DNA of 41,105 bases from the NCBI GenBank assembly GCA_947475085.1, contig CANJLU010000004.1:1-41105 (forward strand), in the 5' to 3' direction. Under the pieces are notes generated by a model, which worked only from the letters and a program-made list of their open reading frames with translations, ran no database searches and was not told the DNA's origin. Every line of letters starts with the position of its first letter. Within the stretch, counting starts at the first letter, position 1. This document shows, piece by piece, positions 1 through 8,542 of the stretch. A program made the translations under genes and the position numbers. The DNA comes from Coxiellaceae bacterium (GTDB lineage: Bacteria > Pseudomonadota > Gammaproteobacteria > Diplorickettsiales > Diplorickettsiaceae).

Positions 1-31
1 CGGAGCTCAGAAATCTTTTTCTAGAGAAACA

Positions 32-535
32 ATGATGTTTTGTCCATTTTGTAATGAAGCAGATACTAAGGTGATCGATTCACGTCTGAGTAGTGATGGC
101 CAGCAGGTCAGGCGTCGTCGTGAGTGTTTACAATGTAATGAACGCTTTAGTAGCTTTGAATCGGCTGAGCTAGGATTGCCGCGCGTGGTCAAGCGTGATA
201 ATACACGCAGTGCATTTGATCAGGAAAAATTAAGAGCGGGCATGCTCAAAGCCCTAGAAAAAAGACCGATTTCCAGCGAGCAAGTGGAGGCGATAATTTT
301 ACGTTTAATGAAAAAATTACGCTCCTTGGGAGAACGTGAAATTTCTTCTCGACAAATTGGTGAGTGGGTTATGGAAGAGCTGTGTGATTTAGACCCCGTC
401 GCTTATGTAAGATTTGCTTCGGTGTATCGTAGCTTTCAAGATATACAGGCATTCAATCAAGCGATTGAACAATTAAAACAAGATATTTCTGCTAATAAAA
501 AACAAGCTCATGACACTGAAATCGAAAAAAAATAA
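32..535 (+). CDS. nrdR: Transcriptional repressor NrdR
   Basis: NrdR represses ribonucleotide reductase genes by binding NrdR boxes in response to (d)ATP. The protein opens with a zinc ribbon (C4-P-F-C7 and C32-x-x-C35) preceded by basic residues RRRR, followed by an ATP-cone domain at about residues 50-140. It has 167 residues against about 150 usual for the family; the extra is a Lys-rich tail after about residue 150 that overlaps the start of nusB. The start may be either of two adjacent ATGs (32 or 35); only a weak AGAG precedes them. The first 31 bases of the window are probably the tail of an upstream gene that cannot be identified. NrdR followed by NusB is a common gammaproteobacterial order and the overlap suggests one transcript. 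Confidence 0.95.
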   Translation: MMFCPFCNEADTKVIDSRLSSDGQQVRRRRECLQCNERFSSFESAELGLPRVVKRDNTRSAFDQEKLRAGMLKALEKRPISSEQVEAIILRLMKKLRSLGEREISSRQIGEWVMEELCDLDPVAYVRFASVYRSFQDIQAFNQAIEQLKQDISANKKQAHDTEIEKK

Positions 536-956
536 TAATTTTAAGCCAAAACAACGCGCACGACGTTTTGCTATGCAAGCCATTTATCAATGGCATTTAA
601 CGCAGGAAAAATTTTCTGTTATTCAAGCTAGATTTTTGCATCAAGAGGAAATGGTGAGTGTAGATACTGCTTTTTTTCTTTTGTTAGTTCAAGGAGTCTT
701 ACAGGATCAAATCTCATTAGATAAGCATTTACAGGAATGTCTCGATCGTCCACTAAAAGAATTAGATTTGGTAGAACTGGCAATTTTAAGATTGGCTGCT
801 TATGAATTACTTCAATGTGCCGAAGTCCCTTATAAAGTGGTTTTAAATGAATCTATCGAGCTGGCAAAAATGTTTGGTGCTACCGATAGTTATAAATATG
901 TTAATGGAATTTTACATTTACTAGCAAAAAAAAATCGCCCTACGGAATGTAAATAA
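510..956 (+). CDS. nusB: Transcription antitermination protein NusB
   Basis: NusB joins NusE (S10) and NusA/NusG in the antitermination complex on boxA of rRNA operons. At 148 residues it has the normal length. Recognisable parts are the N-terminal helix with [13 protein letters not shown] and the C-terminal segment with [27 protein letters not shown] and the terminal [14 protein letters not shown]. The first about 15 residues are Lys/Asn-rich and poorly conserved, and the gene overlaps nrdR by 26 bases, so the exact start is uncertain. No strong ribosome binding site is seen, which fits translational coupling to nrdR. thiL follows 31 bases downstream on the same strand. Confidence 0.95.
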   Translation: MTLKSKKNNNFKPKQRARRFAMQAIYQWHLTQEKFSVIQARFLHQEEMVSVDTAFFLLLVQGVLQDQISLDKHLQECLDRPLKELDLVELAILRLAAYELLQCAEVPYKVVLNESIELAKMFGATDSYKYVNGILHLLAKKNRPTECK

Positions 957-987
957 TTGATAATTATTTTCTCATCATCAATTAATA

Positions 988-1959
988 ATGTCTTTTAATG
1001 AATTTGATTGTATTCAACATTTTTTTAATCAAGAAACAAGTAATCGTAAAGATGTTGTTTTAGGCATAGGCGACGATGCTGCTTTATTGCAAATGCCACT
1101 TGGCCAACAGTTGGTGGCAAGTACCGACACATTAGTATCAGGTCGACATTTTCCTGAAAATACACCCCCCGCAGATATTGGATATAAAGCATTAGCCGTT
1201 AATTTGAGTGATCTCGCTGCAATGGGTGCTGAACCAGCCTGGATATTATTGGCACTTACTTTACCTAACGCCAATGAAATTTGGCTCCGAAAATTTACCG
1301 ACGGCTTTTTCCCCTTAATGCAACGTTTCCGATTGCAATTGGTAGGGGGAGATATGTCGCAAGGGCCACTTACAATTACCGTTCAAGCTTTGGGGTTTGT
1401 TCCGCCGGGAAAAGCTTTATGTCGTATCGGAGCACGCCCAGGTGATCGCATTTATGTCACTGGAACCCTAGGTGATGCAGGTTTGGCGCTAGAAACAATA
1501 AATAAAAAAGATTGCTTAGAACTAACATCTTCACAAATTCTTGCAGTCATGCAGCGTTTACACCGACCAGAACCTCGAGTCGAGATAGGCTTAGCGCTAA
1601 GGAATATTGCAAGCAGTGCTATTGATGTTTCAGATGGATTAGCGGCCGATTTGGGACATATCTTGTCTGCCAATCAAGTAGGTGCGATTCTGCAATTAGA
1701 AAAACTTCCTTTATCAGATAGTCTGCGAGCTTTACCACCTGAAAGAGCATGGCAATTGGCGTTAAATTCAGGAGACGATTATGAATTATGTTTTACCGTG
1801 CCAGAATCGCATGAAAGGACCTTACAACAACATTTAACCGCATTGAATACAGGCTATACCTGTATAGGGACTATTAAAAAAGAACCTGGACTAATATTGC
1901 TTGGGAACAATGGAGCAACTTTTAGTATTGATAAAACCGGATTTCAACATTTTATCTAA
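988..1959 (+). CDS. thiL: Thiamine-monophosphate kinase ThiL
   Basis: ThiL phosphorylates thiamine monophosphate to thiamine diphosphate with ATP, the last step of the coenzyme pathway. The 323-residue protein (usual about 320-330) shows the family's metal- and nucleotide-binding motifs in order: GIGDDAAL near residue 27, STDTLVSGRHF near 45, NLSDLAAMGAEP near 72, GGDMSQGP near 119, DVSDGLAADLGH near 213 and GDDYELCF near 262. It lies between nusB and pgpA, the standard order. There are 211 bases before pgpA, filled by a palindromic repeat, so pgpA may have its own promoter or depend on read-through. Confidence 0.95.
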   Translation: MSFNEFDCIQHFFNQETSNRKDVVLGIGDDAALLQMPLGQQLVASTDTLVSGRHFPENTPPADIGYKALAVNLSDLAAMGAEPAWILLALTLPNANEIWLRKFTDGFFPLMQRFRLQLVGGDMSQGPLTITVQALGFVPPGKALCRIGARPGDRIYVTGTLGDAGLALETINKKDCLELTSSQILAVMQRLHRPEPRVEIGLALRNIASSAIDVSDGLAADLGHILSANQVGAILQLEKLPLSDSLRALPPERAWQLALNSGDDYELCFTVPESHERTLQQHLTALNTGYTCIGTIKKEPGLILLGNNGATFSIDKTGFQHFI

Positions 1960-2066
1960 TAATTAGCGCTGTTATCTGTTCGCCGTGGCTTCTAATCAGT
2001 ATATAATCTTTTTCCAAGAGTTTCGCGGATAAAATGATACGCCAAGGGTGAAAACCGGGAAAACAC

Positions 2067-2136
2067 CGTCATGGCGAGCGAATGTGATGAGCGTGGCATC
2101 CAGTAGATTGCCGCGCGCTCCGCGCTCGCAATGACG
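2067..2136. repeat. Palindromic GC-rich dispersed repeat (repeat C) between thiL and pgpA
   Basis: A 14-base arm CGTCATGGCGAGCG (2067-2080) pairs with CGCTCGCAATGACG (2123-2136) with one mismatch. The interior also reads GC-rich (ATTGCCGCGCGCTCCGCG). This type of GTCATTGCGAGCG element is common in genomes of intracellular gammaproteobacteria and rickettsiae. It stands out against the AT-rich background. It could fold as a hairpin in the thiL-pgpA transcript. A shorter stem of similar kind lies at 18866-18895. Confidence 0.7.
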
Positions 2137-2170
2137 AGTAAACTATATATGGTACTTATGTGAGAAAATT

Positions 2171-2653
2171 ATGCAAAAGGATCTAGTGCGCAAGGTATTT
2201 AGTCATCCTATCTACTTAATTGCTTTTGGTTTTGGTGCTGGACTATCACCTTTTGCGCCGGGTACCTGTGGAACATTAGTTGCTATTCCCTTGTATTATT
2301 TCATACAGTCCTTTTCTTTAGTAAATTACGGATTGGTTTTGCTATTCGCCACTTTGATAGGAGTATGGATTTGCGACATTACAGAGCGAGGCATAGGTGT
2401 GCATGATTATTCAGGGATAGTTTGGGATGAAATATGTGGATTCGGTTTAACTATGTTTGCTGCGCCGAAAGGTTGGTTATGGATAGCGATTGGTTTTGTT
2501 TTATTTCGTTTGTTTGATATTGTGAAACCTTGGCCTATCGCTTGGATAGATCGCAAAATGCCGGGTGGAATAGGCGTCATGGTCGATGATTTAATGGCGG
2601 GTGTGTATGCTTGGATAGTGTTACAGCTAATCTATCATTTTCATTTATTTTAA
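2171..2653 (+). CDS. pgpA: Phosphatidylglycerophosphatase A
   Basis: PgpA dephosphorylates phosphatidylglycerol phosphate to phosphatidylglycerol at the inner membrane. The 160-residue protein is of usual size with about four hydrophobic segments. Family motifs visible are GAGLSPFAPGTCGTL near residue 21, the acidic stretch VWDEICGFG near 84 and RLFDIVKPWP...DRKMPGGIGVMVDDLMAG at about 117-144, which carries the conserved Asp residues. It is convergent with rlmH, whose stop lies 35 bases beyond its own. The short gap holds the end of a repeat B remnant (about 2667-2684). Confidence 0.93.
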   Translation: MQKDLVRKVFSHPIYLIAFGFGAGLSPFAPGTCGTLVAIPLYYFIQSFSLVNYGLVLLFATLIGVWICDITERGIGVHDYSGIVWDEICGFGLTMFAAPKGWLWIAIGFVLFRLFDIVKPWPIAWIDRKMPGGIGVMVDDLMAGVYAWIVLQLIYHFHLF

Positions 2654-2666
2654 AAAGCAATCACAT

Positions 2667-2684
2667 ATTCAAGTGCGAAGAGTA
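2667..2684 (-). repeat. Remnant end of repeat B between pgpA and rlmH
   Basis: ATTCAAGTGCGAAGAGTA matches the terminal part of the dispersed repeat B in reverse orientation (compare 18632-18648). Only one end is left. It sits in the short convergent gap between pgpA and rlmH, so the rest of a former copy may have been lost by deletion. Confidence 0.55.
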
Positions 2685-2688
2685 AATT

Positions 2689-3159
2689 CTATTCTCGGTG
2701 ATAAGGATGATTACTTAATAGACTCCAAGCGCGATACAATTGCTCTGCTACAACAATTCGAACCAATGCATGCGGAAGTGTCAAACGGGAGAGTGACCAA
2801 ATACGCTCAGCATGGTTTATACAAGTGTCACCTAAACCATCAGGGCCACCAATTAACAAACTGACATCTTGTCTTTCTAGCTGCCACTGTTGTAAAGTTT
2901 GCGCCAATTGTTGAGTATTCCACATCTGTCCTTTGACGTCTAAAGCAATGACACGAGAGCGCTTGGGAATGGCAGCTAATATTTTTTTTTCTTCTTCGGC
3001 AACGTGTTTAGAGATTTGAGAATTTTTATTACGTTTACTGAGCGGTATACTTATTAAATTAAGCTTACATTCCGCCGGTAAACGTTTCTGATAATCTTGA
3101 AAACCCGCTTCTGCCCATGAGGTGCATCGGCTTCCTACGGCAATTAGATGAAGGATCAT
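2689..3159 (-). CDS. rlmH: 23S rRNA (pseudouridine1915-N3)-methyltransferase RlmH
   Basis: RlmH is a SPOUT methyltransferase that methylates pseudouridine 1915 of helix 69 in 23S rRNA, using SAM. The 156-residue protein has full family length. It shows the N-terminal MILHLIAVGSR strand, the knot region LLIGGPDGLG, and the C-terminal signature LPHALVRIVVAEQLYRAWSLL ending in the usual HPYHRE (the His-Tyr-His tail contacts the ribosome). It is the last gene of the reverse block, 6 bases after rsfS, matching the common rsfS-rlmH pair. Confidence 0.96.
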   Translation of the reverse strand: MILHLIAVGSRCTSWAEAGFQDYQKRLPAECKLNLISIPLSKRNKNSQISKHVAEEEKKILAAIPKRSRVIALDVKGQMWNTQQLAQTLQQWQLERQDVSLLIGGPDGLGDTCINHAERIWSLSRLTLPHALVRIVVAEQLYRAWSLLSNHPYHRE

Positions 3160-3165
3160 GGTTCT

Positions 3166-3501
3166 CTAGGGTTGGCTCCATAACTTTTCAAGATTATAAA
3201 ATTCACGCTCTTGAGGTAGCATGATATGGATAATTGCATCGACTAAATCGATCAATACCCATTCCCCTTCCTTCTCACCTTCAATCCCATAGATGGTCAT
3301 GCCTTTGGCTTTGGCTGCTGAGATTAAATATTGTGCCAAGGTTTTAACATGCCGATTAGAGTTTCCGGTGCAAATGATCATCAGATCGGTAATGTCAGTA
3401 ATTTTACTGACATCGAGGACGGTAATATTTTTTGCTTTGTGATCTTCTAATAAATTGACTAGGTCAGTTTGCAGATCTTTATTTAAAGTAGGTTGTATCA
3501 T
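3166..3501 (-). CDS. rsfS: Ribosome silencing factor RsfS
   Basis: RsfS binds uL14 on the large subunit and blocks joining to the small subunit when nutrients are scarce. The 111-residue protein has the DUF143 fold signature: [20 protein letters not shown], then [20 protein letters not shown], then the C-terminal [34 protein letters not shown]. Its start overlaps the nadD stop by 4 bases, so translation is probably coupled. Confidence 0.95.
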   Translation of the reverse strand: MIQPTLNKDLQTDLVNLLEDHKAKNITVLDVSKITDITDLMIICTGNSNRHVKTLAQYLISAAKAKGMTIYGIEGEKEGEWVLIDLVDAIIHIMLPQEREFYNLEKLWSQP

Positions 3502-4124
3502 AAATATAACTTTTGTTCCAAAATGTAATCCAGGACGGCAGGAGGTAATAAACCAACAGGGTAATTACCACTCGCAATGGTCTGGCGTATGTAAGTGGCC
3601 GAGATGGGTAAAGCTTTTACATCAGTCATGAATAATAATCCAGCGGGTTGTTGAGATAATAACAAAGGATTCAAAGTTTGATAGCTTTCAACAAAAGCGT
3701 GGATTTCCTTAGGATAAGATTTAGCCTGATCGGGTCTAGGCACAATTAATAAATGTGCATAATCGATTAGCGAGGTCCATTGCTGCCAGCGATCTAATGT
3801 GGCTAAATTATCATATCCTAAAATAAGGCCCAAGGGCGTATTCCCTAATTCTAGACGTAGAGAAGCTAAGGTTTCTATCATGTAAGAAGGAGTGGCTCTG
3901 CGTAGTTCTCTTTGGTCAATCGAAAAATATGAATAGGGTTGTAAAGCAAGTTGCAGCATGGTAAGTCGCTGTTGTCCGCTAGCCACTATTTTTTTGTCAC
4001 TAACTGAATTCTTACAAGGAATGAAACGGACTTCGTTCAAACGGAGCTGTTGATAGAGAGTTAATGCAACATGTAAGTGCCCATAATGGATGGGATCGAA
4101 GCTGCCCCCAAATATACCTATCAT
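3498..4124 (-). CDS. nadD: Nicotinate-nucleotide adenylyltransferase NadD
   Basis: NadD adenylylates nicotinate mononucleotide to deamido-NAD in NAD synthesis. The 208-residue protein starts with the nucleotidyltransferase motif [15 protein letters not shown] (residues 3-17, containing the HxGH-like P-I-H-Y-G-H). It ends with [13 protein letters not shown], the ISST/SATxIR motif that binds ATP phosphates. The start ATG overlaps the holA stop (ATGA-type 4-base overlap) and the end overlaps rsfS by 4 bases. The order holA-nadD-rsfS-rlmH is widespread in gammaproteobacteria. Confidence 0.96.
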   Translation of the reverse strand: MIGIFGGSFDPIHYGHLHVALTLYQQLRLNEVRFIPCKNSVSDKKIVASGQQRLTMLQLALQPYSYFSIDQRELRRATPSYMIETLASLRLELGNTPLGLILGYDNLATLDRWQQWTSLIDYAHLLIVPRPDQAKSYPKEIHAFVESYQTLNPLLLSQQPAGLLFMTDVKALPISATYIRQTIASGNYPVGLLPPAVLDYILEQKLYL

Positions 4125-5140
4125 GTGTTGCTGGGCTCTGCAAATTCGAGGCTAAGTGTCTGTAAAGCATTCCAAACTTGACCGTTACCTATCCCTTTTA
4201 TAAGTTGGTCAATGCGGCTGGCAAGACCTAGTAATCGATACCAATGCGTAAGCGGGTGACGCGTTAAGGCTTGTTGAAATAATATTTGACGCTTTTCCCA
4301 TACCTGCTGTTCTTTAAAAAGCGTTATTAAATTTTGGCCTTGCTTAAGTTTATAGGCAAAAGAAGCTAATAATCGACATTCGCGACTCAGTGCCCATAAA
4401 ATTAATAAAGGTTCTACACCTTCCTCTTTTAGGTGCGCTAAGATGCGTAAACAACGTTCAGAGTCTCCTTCTAATGCAGCATCGGTTAGTTTGAAAGGAT
4501 CAAATCGTGCGCTGTCGCTGAGTGCTTGCGTTATCATGTCAGTCGTAATGACATTAGCTTTTTCGTTAAAATATAAACTAAGTTTCTCTATTGTTTGCGC
4601 GGTCGCTAATAAATTTCCTTCGGTAGCAAAAATCAGGCATTCAATAGCCGCTTTTTCTGCTTTTAAACCCATGGCGTGAAAACGTTCTGTTACCCATCTA
4701 AATAATTGTGAGGTTTGCAGGGGCCATATGGGAATGACTAAACCTACCTTATCAATACTTTTAAACCAAGTAGTTTGCTGTAAGCGACGATCTAGCTTCC
4801 CGGCTATTATGAGTAAAAGTTTATTGGAGGGAGGGTTTTTAGCATAGAGTGTGAGCGTTTGTGTAATAGCTTCAGAGTAGCCTTGTGATAGATGTAGTTC
4901 TAGCAGTTGTCGGTCTGCAAATAGTCCATAATTATTCATACAGCCAATCAGCGAGGAAGCATTAAAATGCGCGTCGGCATAAAATACTTGTCGATCAATA
5001 AAACCTGCGTTTTTTGCTGCTAGGCGTATGGCGTTGCAAGCTGCTTGAATTAATACTATTTCTTCGCCGGCGACAAAATAAATCGATGCTAAATCAGGTT
5101 TATTTAATTGCTGATGTAATTGTTCGTATCGACATTGCAT
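4121..5140 (-). CDS. holA: DNA polymerase III delta subunit HolA
   Basis: HolA is the clamp-loader subunit that opens the sliding clamp. The 339-residue length matches the family. The AAA+-like N-terminal part contains ASIYFVAGEEIVLIQAACNAIRLAA. The middle lid region has TEGNLLATAQTIEKLSLYF, and the C-terminal collar domain includes DAALEGDSERCLRILAHLKEEGVEPLLILWALSRE, typical of HolA. A type A repeat separates its start from lptE upstream. Confidence 0.93.
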   Translation of the reverse strand: MQCRYEQLHQQLNKPDLASIYFVAGEEIVLIQAACNAIRLAAKNAGFIDRQVFYADAHFNASSLIGCMNNYGLFADRQLLELHLSQGYSEAITQTLTLYAKNPPSNKLLLIIAGKLDRRLQQTTWFKSIDKVGLVIPIWPLQTSQLFRWVTERFHAMGLKAEKAAIECLIFATEGNLLATAQTIEKLSLYFNEKANVITTDMITQALSDSARFDPFKLTDAALEGDSERCLRILAHLKEEGVEPLLILWALSRECRLLASFAYKLKQGQNLITLFKEQQVWEKRQILFQQALTRHPLTHWYRLLGLASRIDQLIKGIGNGQVWNALQTLSLEFAEPSNT

Positions 5141-5153
5141 AATAGATCTCTTT

Positions 5154-5283
5154 CATAACCTGCGTTATAAGCTTGATTTCATCGTTAAACGTTACTCTGT
5201 GGTCCTCATTTACTTATGTAAACTTCGGTCCTCGATTATCGTTCGCCTCGAACTCAAGCCTATCACTTGCTTATGCAAGAGAT
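5154..5283. repeat. Dispersed repeat A, copy 1 (MITE-like)
   Basis: About 130 bases between lptE and holA align almost without gaps with 10087-10217. Shared blocks are ATTTCATCGTTAAACG, CCTCATTTACT and CCTCGA-TATCGTT-GCCTCGAACT. The ends are inverted: CATAACC at the left and a TTATGCAAG end at the right, more complete in copy 2. Internal short inverted repeats (GCTTGA...TCAAGC; TTTAC...GTAAA) would fold into a branched hairpin. No reading frame of note is inside. It lies within an otherwise compact operon. Confidence 0.75.
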
Positions 5284-5291
5284 CGAATAGA

Positions 5292-5825
5292 TCATTGCTG
5301 AGGGCAAGTACTGCAGCGAAGCTGCTGGCGTAACTCTGGGGAACCTAAACGAATTAACAGTTGTTGAATAACATCCTGCTGCATATTTTCTTGTAAATCA
5401 GTTTCCGTATTCAGATCACCGGCAAGTTGATTGGAAGTAATCGAAAAGGTTCGTGTGGCTTGTATTAATTGTGGTGCCAATAAAACATGGCCCTTACAAT
5501 CTATGATCTGAAATAAAATATTATAAACAAGCAAATAAGTGGTTGTTTGTCCAGCATTTCCTAGGCTGGTAGTCGTGCGAGTAAAGTTTTGTGCAAGGAT
5601 TTTTAACCGGGGGGATGCTGGAGTCGCGAGTGCGGTATGAACACCTGCCGCCGCTAATGCTTTTTGTAGTTCTTTGGTGAAACTGCTATAGGGCTGATCA
5701 GATTCCAAAGAAAGCGTATGAAAAGGTAAGGAAAACTCACAATGACCTCTTAATTGAAAGCCACAAGCAGTTAGCATGAAGCTAAAAATAAGACTAAATA
5801 ATAACGGGTACCAACGAGTCGTCAT
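5292..5825 (-). CDS. lptE: LPS-assembly lipoprotein LptE
   Basis: LptE is the outer-membrane lipoprotein that plugs LptD and helps insert lipopolysaccharide. From the ATG at 5825 the protein is 177 residues with a clear lipoprotein signal peptide: positive start (MTTRW), hydrophobic run, lipobox LTAC with the lipidated Cys at 21, then GFQLRG, the classic mature start of LptE. The frame stays open upstream to 5912, but those 29 residues are encoded by a copy of repeat B and would bury the signal peptide, so I reject that start. It lies between leuS and holA, the standard position. Confidence 0.92.
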   Translation of the reverse strand: MTTRWYPLLFSLIFSFMLTACGFQLRGHCEFSLPFHTLSLESDQPYSSFTKELQKALAAAGVHTALATPASPRLKILAQNFTRTTTSLGNAGQTTTYLLVYNILFQIIDCKGHVLLAPQLIQATRTFSITSNQLAGDLNTETDLQENMQQDVIQQLLIRLGSPELRQQLRCSTCPQQ

Positions 5826-5828
5826 AAA

Positions 5829-5954
5829 TATACTCTTCGCACTTGAGTTTTTGTCTGTGTTGCCACTCAATTCGCAATCCTCATGTATCTTGATAAATGA
5901 AGGTTGCTTCATTCTCGCGGCGCATTGCCAAAAATCCCATTGCTGTGAGTATAC
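5829..5954 (+). repeat. Dispersed repeat B, copy 1 (between leuS and lptE)
   Basis: The copy begins TATACTCTTCGCACTTGA and ends TGCTGTGAGTATAC, so the ends are inverted (TATACTC/GAGTATA). It aligns along its length with copies at 12776-12906, 32895-33021 and 18525-18649 (reverse). On the minus strand one frame is open and adds a false 29-residue N-terminal extension to lptE. The left end lies only 3 bases from the lptE ATG, so the element replaces the leader of lptE. Confidence 0.85.
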
Positions 5955-5959
5955 TCATT

Positions 5960-8461
5960 TTAAATGACAATATTAACTAATTTTTTGGGGACTATAATGA
6001 TTTTTTTAATCGTTTGATTTTCAGTATAACGTTTGATTTGGGGGTCATTAAGAATAATCGCTTTCAGTGTTTCATCGTTATAGTGTATATCAAGTGATAA
6101 TTGTGCACGTAATTTACCATTTACTTGTATCACCCAATCAATTTTTTCAACGGTTAAAGCATCAGCCGCCACTTTCGGCCATTGTGCCTTACTAATTAAA
6201 CCGCAAAATTTGAGTTCCTTCCATAAAGCATGAGCTATATGGGGAACGATAGGGGCTAGTAAGCGTAGTAATATGCTTAAACCTTGCCAGATTAAATGTT
6301 TAAGCGTGAGTGCTGCATCATCATCATTAGTAGAGTGTAATAAATGGCTGGCTGTTTGTAGCGTATTCAAAAGTTTCATGCAACTGGCAATAACGGTATT
6401 AAATTGTTGCCGTTCATAATCATTGCGCGCAACTTGTAAAATCTCATGAATTTGCCGACGTAAACTACGATATTCATTTGGAATTTTTGTCCAATCGATG
6501 GCCTGTGTGAAACTATGTTTATGCGTTTCATTGAGTTCCATTATCCAAGAATTGCCATACGCTAAAGCCCATAAACGTTTTAAAAATCGATAAGCGCCTT
6601 CGACACCTGCATCAGACCATTCTAAGGACTGCTCAGGAGGGGCCGCGAATAAAATAAATAATCGTAAAGTATCCGCTCCATACTGTGACATCAGTTTGGC
6701 AGGATCGACAGTATTTCCCTTAGATTTAGACATTTTTGCGCCGTCTTTGAGCACCATGCCTTGTGTCAGCAAGCGTGTAAAGGGTTCATTAGAATTCAGT
6801 AAATCTAAATCGCGTAATACTTTATGAAAAAAACGCGCATAGAGTAAATGTAATACCGCATGTTCAATGCCGCCAATGTAATGATCAACAGGCGTCCAAT
6901 ATTTTGCTCTGTCATCTAACATGGCTCTGTTTTGCGTCGGGCAGGCAAAACGTGCGTAATACCATGAAGATTCGACGAACGTATCTAGAGTATCTGTTTC
7001 TCTGGTGGCTGGCTGTTTACACGTAGGACAGTGGGTTTGATAAAACTCAGGCATATTTTTTAAAGGCGAACCAACGCCCTTAAATTCTATGCTTTCCGGA
7101 AGTACAACAGGTAAATCTTCTTCTGGAACAGGAACTACACCACAAGTAGGACAGTAAATAATAGGAATAGGTGTTCCCCAATAACGTTGACGTGAAACAC
7201 CCCAATCACGAAGTCGGTAATGGGTGGTATGCACAGCGGTTTTTTCTTTTATTAATTGTTTTGCAATCGTTACAGAGGCTAATTCAACACTTAATCCGGT
7301 ATAAGGACCCGAATTCATTAATGTTCCAGTATGCGAAATAAGCGCAGCTGACTGATAATCGTGTGACTGAGCGGATAGTATGACCGGGCGTATTGGTAGA
7401 TCATATTTCTTTGCGAATTCAAAATCGCGCTCATCGTGAGCAGGCACTCCCATAATCGCTCCCGAGCCATAGTCAGTTTTGACAAAGTTGGCAATCCATA
7501 TCGGCAAATTTTCCTTAGTCAGTGGATTGCAGGCGTTGAGTTGAGTGCTAAAACCTTTCTTTTCTAAATGCGCAGTGGCTTCTTCAGATGTTGGGATTTG
7601 TTGATAACGGGCAATGATAGCTTGCAACTTGGGATCGTGCTTGGCGACATAGTGTGCAATCGGATGCTGAGGCGAAACCGCGATAAAAGTAGTGCCAAAT
7701 AGAGTGTCAGGACGGGTAGTAAAAACTTCAATCGAGTCTAATGCAGGATGATCAACTGTAAACTGAATCGTTAAGCCTTGAGATCGACCTATCCAATTGC
7801 GCTGCATGGTTTTGACTTCATCAGGCCATGCTTCTAAAGTATCAAGGTCATTTAATAATTCATCGGCATAATCGGTGATTTTTAAAAACCATTGCGGAAT
7901 TTCTTTACGTTCTACAAGTGCACCAGAACGCCAACCGCGACCATCAATCACTTGTTCATTCGCTAATACGGTTTTATCAACAGGATCCCAATTCACCACG
8001 GCGTTTTTTTTATAGGCTAAGCCGTTCTTAAGTAATTGAATAAAAAGCCATTGCTCCCATCGGTAATAATCGGGTTTACACGTAGTAATTTCTCGACTCC
8101 AATCAAAACTTAAGCCGAGTTGTTTAAATTGTTTACGCATATGCTCAATGTTGGCATAAGTCCATTTGGCGGGTGGTATTCCTTTTTCGATCGCAGCATT
8201 TTCAGCAGGTAATCCAAAAGCATCCCAACCGATGGGGTGCAAAACATTTTTACCTAGCATGCGCTGATAGCGCGCAATGACATCACCCAACACATAATTA
8301 CGAACATGACCTACGTGTAAATGACCGCTAGGGTAGGGAAACATAGAGAGGCAATAAAATTTTTCTTTATTAAGATCTTCAGTGACCTTGAAACATTGAT
8401 GCTCTTCCCAAAATTTTTGGATGTCAGCTTCAAGTGCTAATGGTTGATATTGTTCTTGCAT
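5960..8461 (-). CDS. leuS: Leucyl-tRNA synthetase
   Basis: LeuRS charges tRNA-Leu in the cytoplasm. The 833-residue class I synthetase shows the HIGH motif as SGHLHVGHVRNY near residue 45-56, the CP1 editing domain with TTRPDTLFGTTFIAVSP near 250 and GVPAHDERDFEFA near 340, a zinc-type CPTC pair region (CPTCGVVPVP and CPTCKQPA), and KMSKSKGNTVDP near 580. The C-terminal domain ends WVIQVNGKLRA...PQIKRYTENQTIKKIIIVPKKLVNIVI, complete. Length is slightly below the roughly 860 of E. coli. The gene is followed at 5 bases by repeat B, then lptE. Confidence 0.97.
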   Translation of the reverse strand: MQEQYQPLALEADIQKFWEEHQCFKVTEDLNKEKFYCLSMFPYPSGHLHVGHVRNYVLGDVIARYQRMLGKNVLHPIGWDAFGLPAENAAIEKGIPPAKWTYANIEHMRKQFKQLGLSFDWSREITTCKPDYYRWEQWLFIQLLKNGLAYKKNAVVNWDPVDKTVLANEQVIDGRGWRSGALVERKEIPQWFLKITDYADELLNDLDTLEAWPDEVKTMQRNWIGRSQGLTIQFTVDHPALDSIEVFTTRPDTLFGTTFIAVSPQHPIAHYVAKHDPKLQAIIARYQQIPTSEEATAHLEKKGFSTQLNACNPLTKENLPIWIANFVKTDYGSGAIMGVPAHDERDFEFAKKYDLPIRPVILSAQSHDYQSAALISHTGTLMNSGPYTGLSVELASVTIAKQLIKEKTAVHTTHYRLRDWGVSRQRYWGTPIPIIYCPTCGVVPVPEEDLPVVLPESIEFKGVGSPLKNMPEFYQTHCPTCKQPATRETDTLDTFVESSWYYARFACPTQNRAMLDDRAKYWTPVDHYIGGIEHAVLHLLYARFFHKVLRDLDLLNSNEPFTRLLTQGMVLKDGAKMSKSKGNTVDPAKLMSQYGADTLRLFILFAAPPEQSLEWSDAGVEGAYRFLKRLWALAYGNSWIMELNETHKHSFTQAIDWTKIPNEYRSLRRQIHEILQVARNDYERQQFNTVIASCMKLLNTLQTASHLLHSTNDDDAALTLKHLIWQGLSILLRLLAPIVPHIAHALWKELKFCGLISKAQWPKVAADALTVEKIDWVIQVNGKLRAQLSLDIHYNDETLKAIILNDPQIKRYTENQTIKKIIIVPKKLVNIVI

Positions 8462-8542
8462 GTGGCTAATACCTTGTTTTATATGATAGCCGTTTGGATA
8501 AGGCTTGAGTCTGTGAGCCTGAATTAACCGAAGTATATCGGA

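Noticed and set aside
2673-2864. Forward ORF of 63 codons after pgpA
   Set aside because: It is antisense to the well-supported rlmH.
5826-5912. N-terminal extension of lptE
   Set aside because: These 29 codons lie in repeat B and would hide the lipoprotein signal peptide that starts at Met of 5825.
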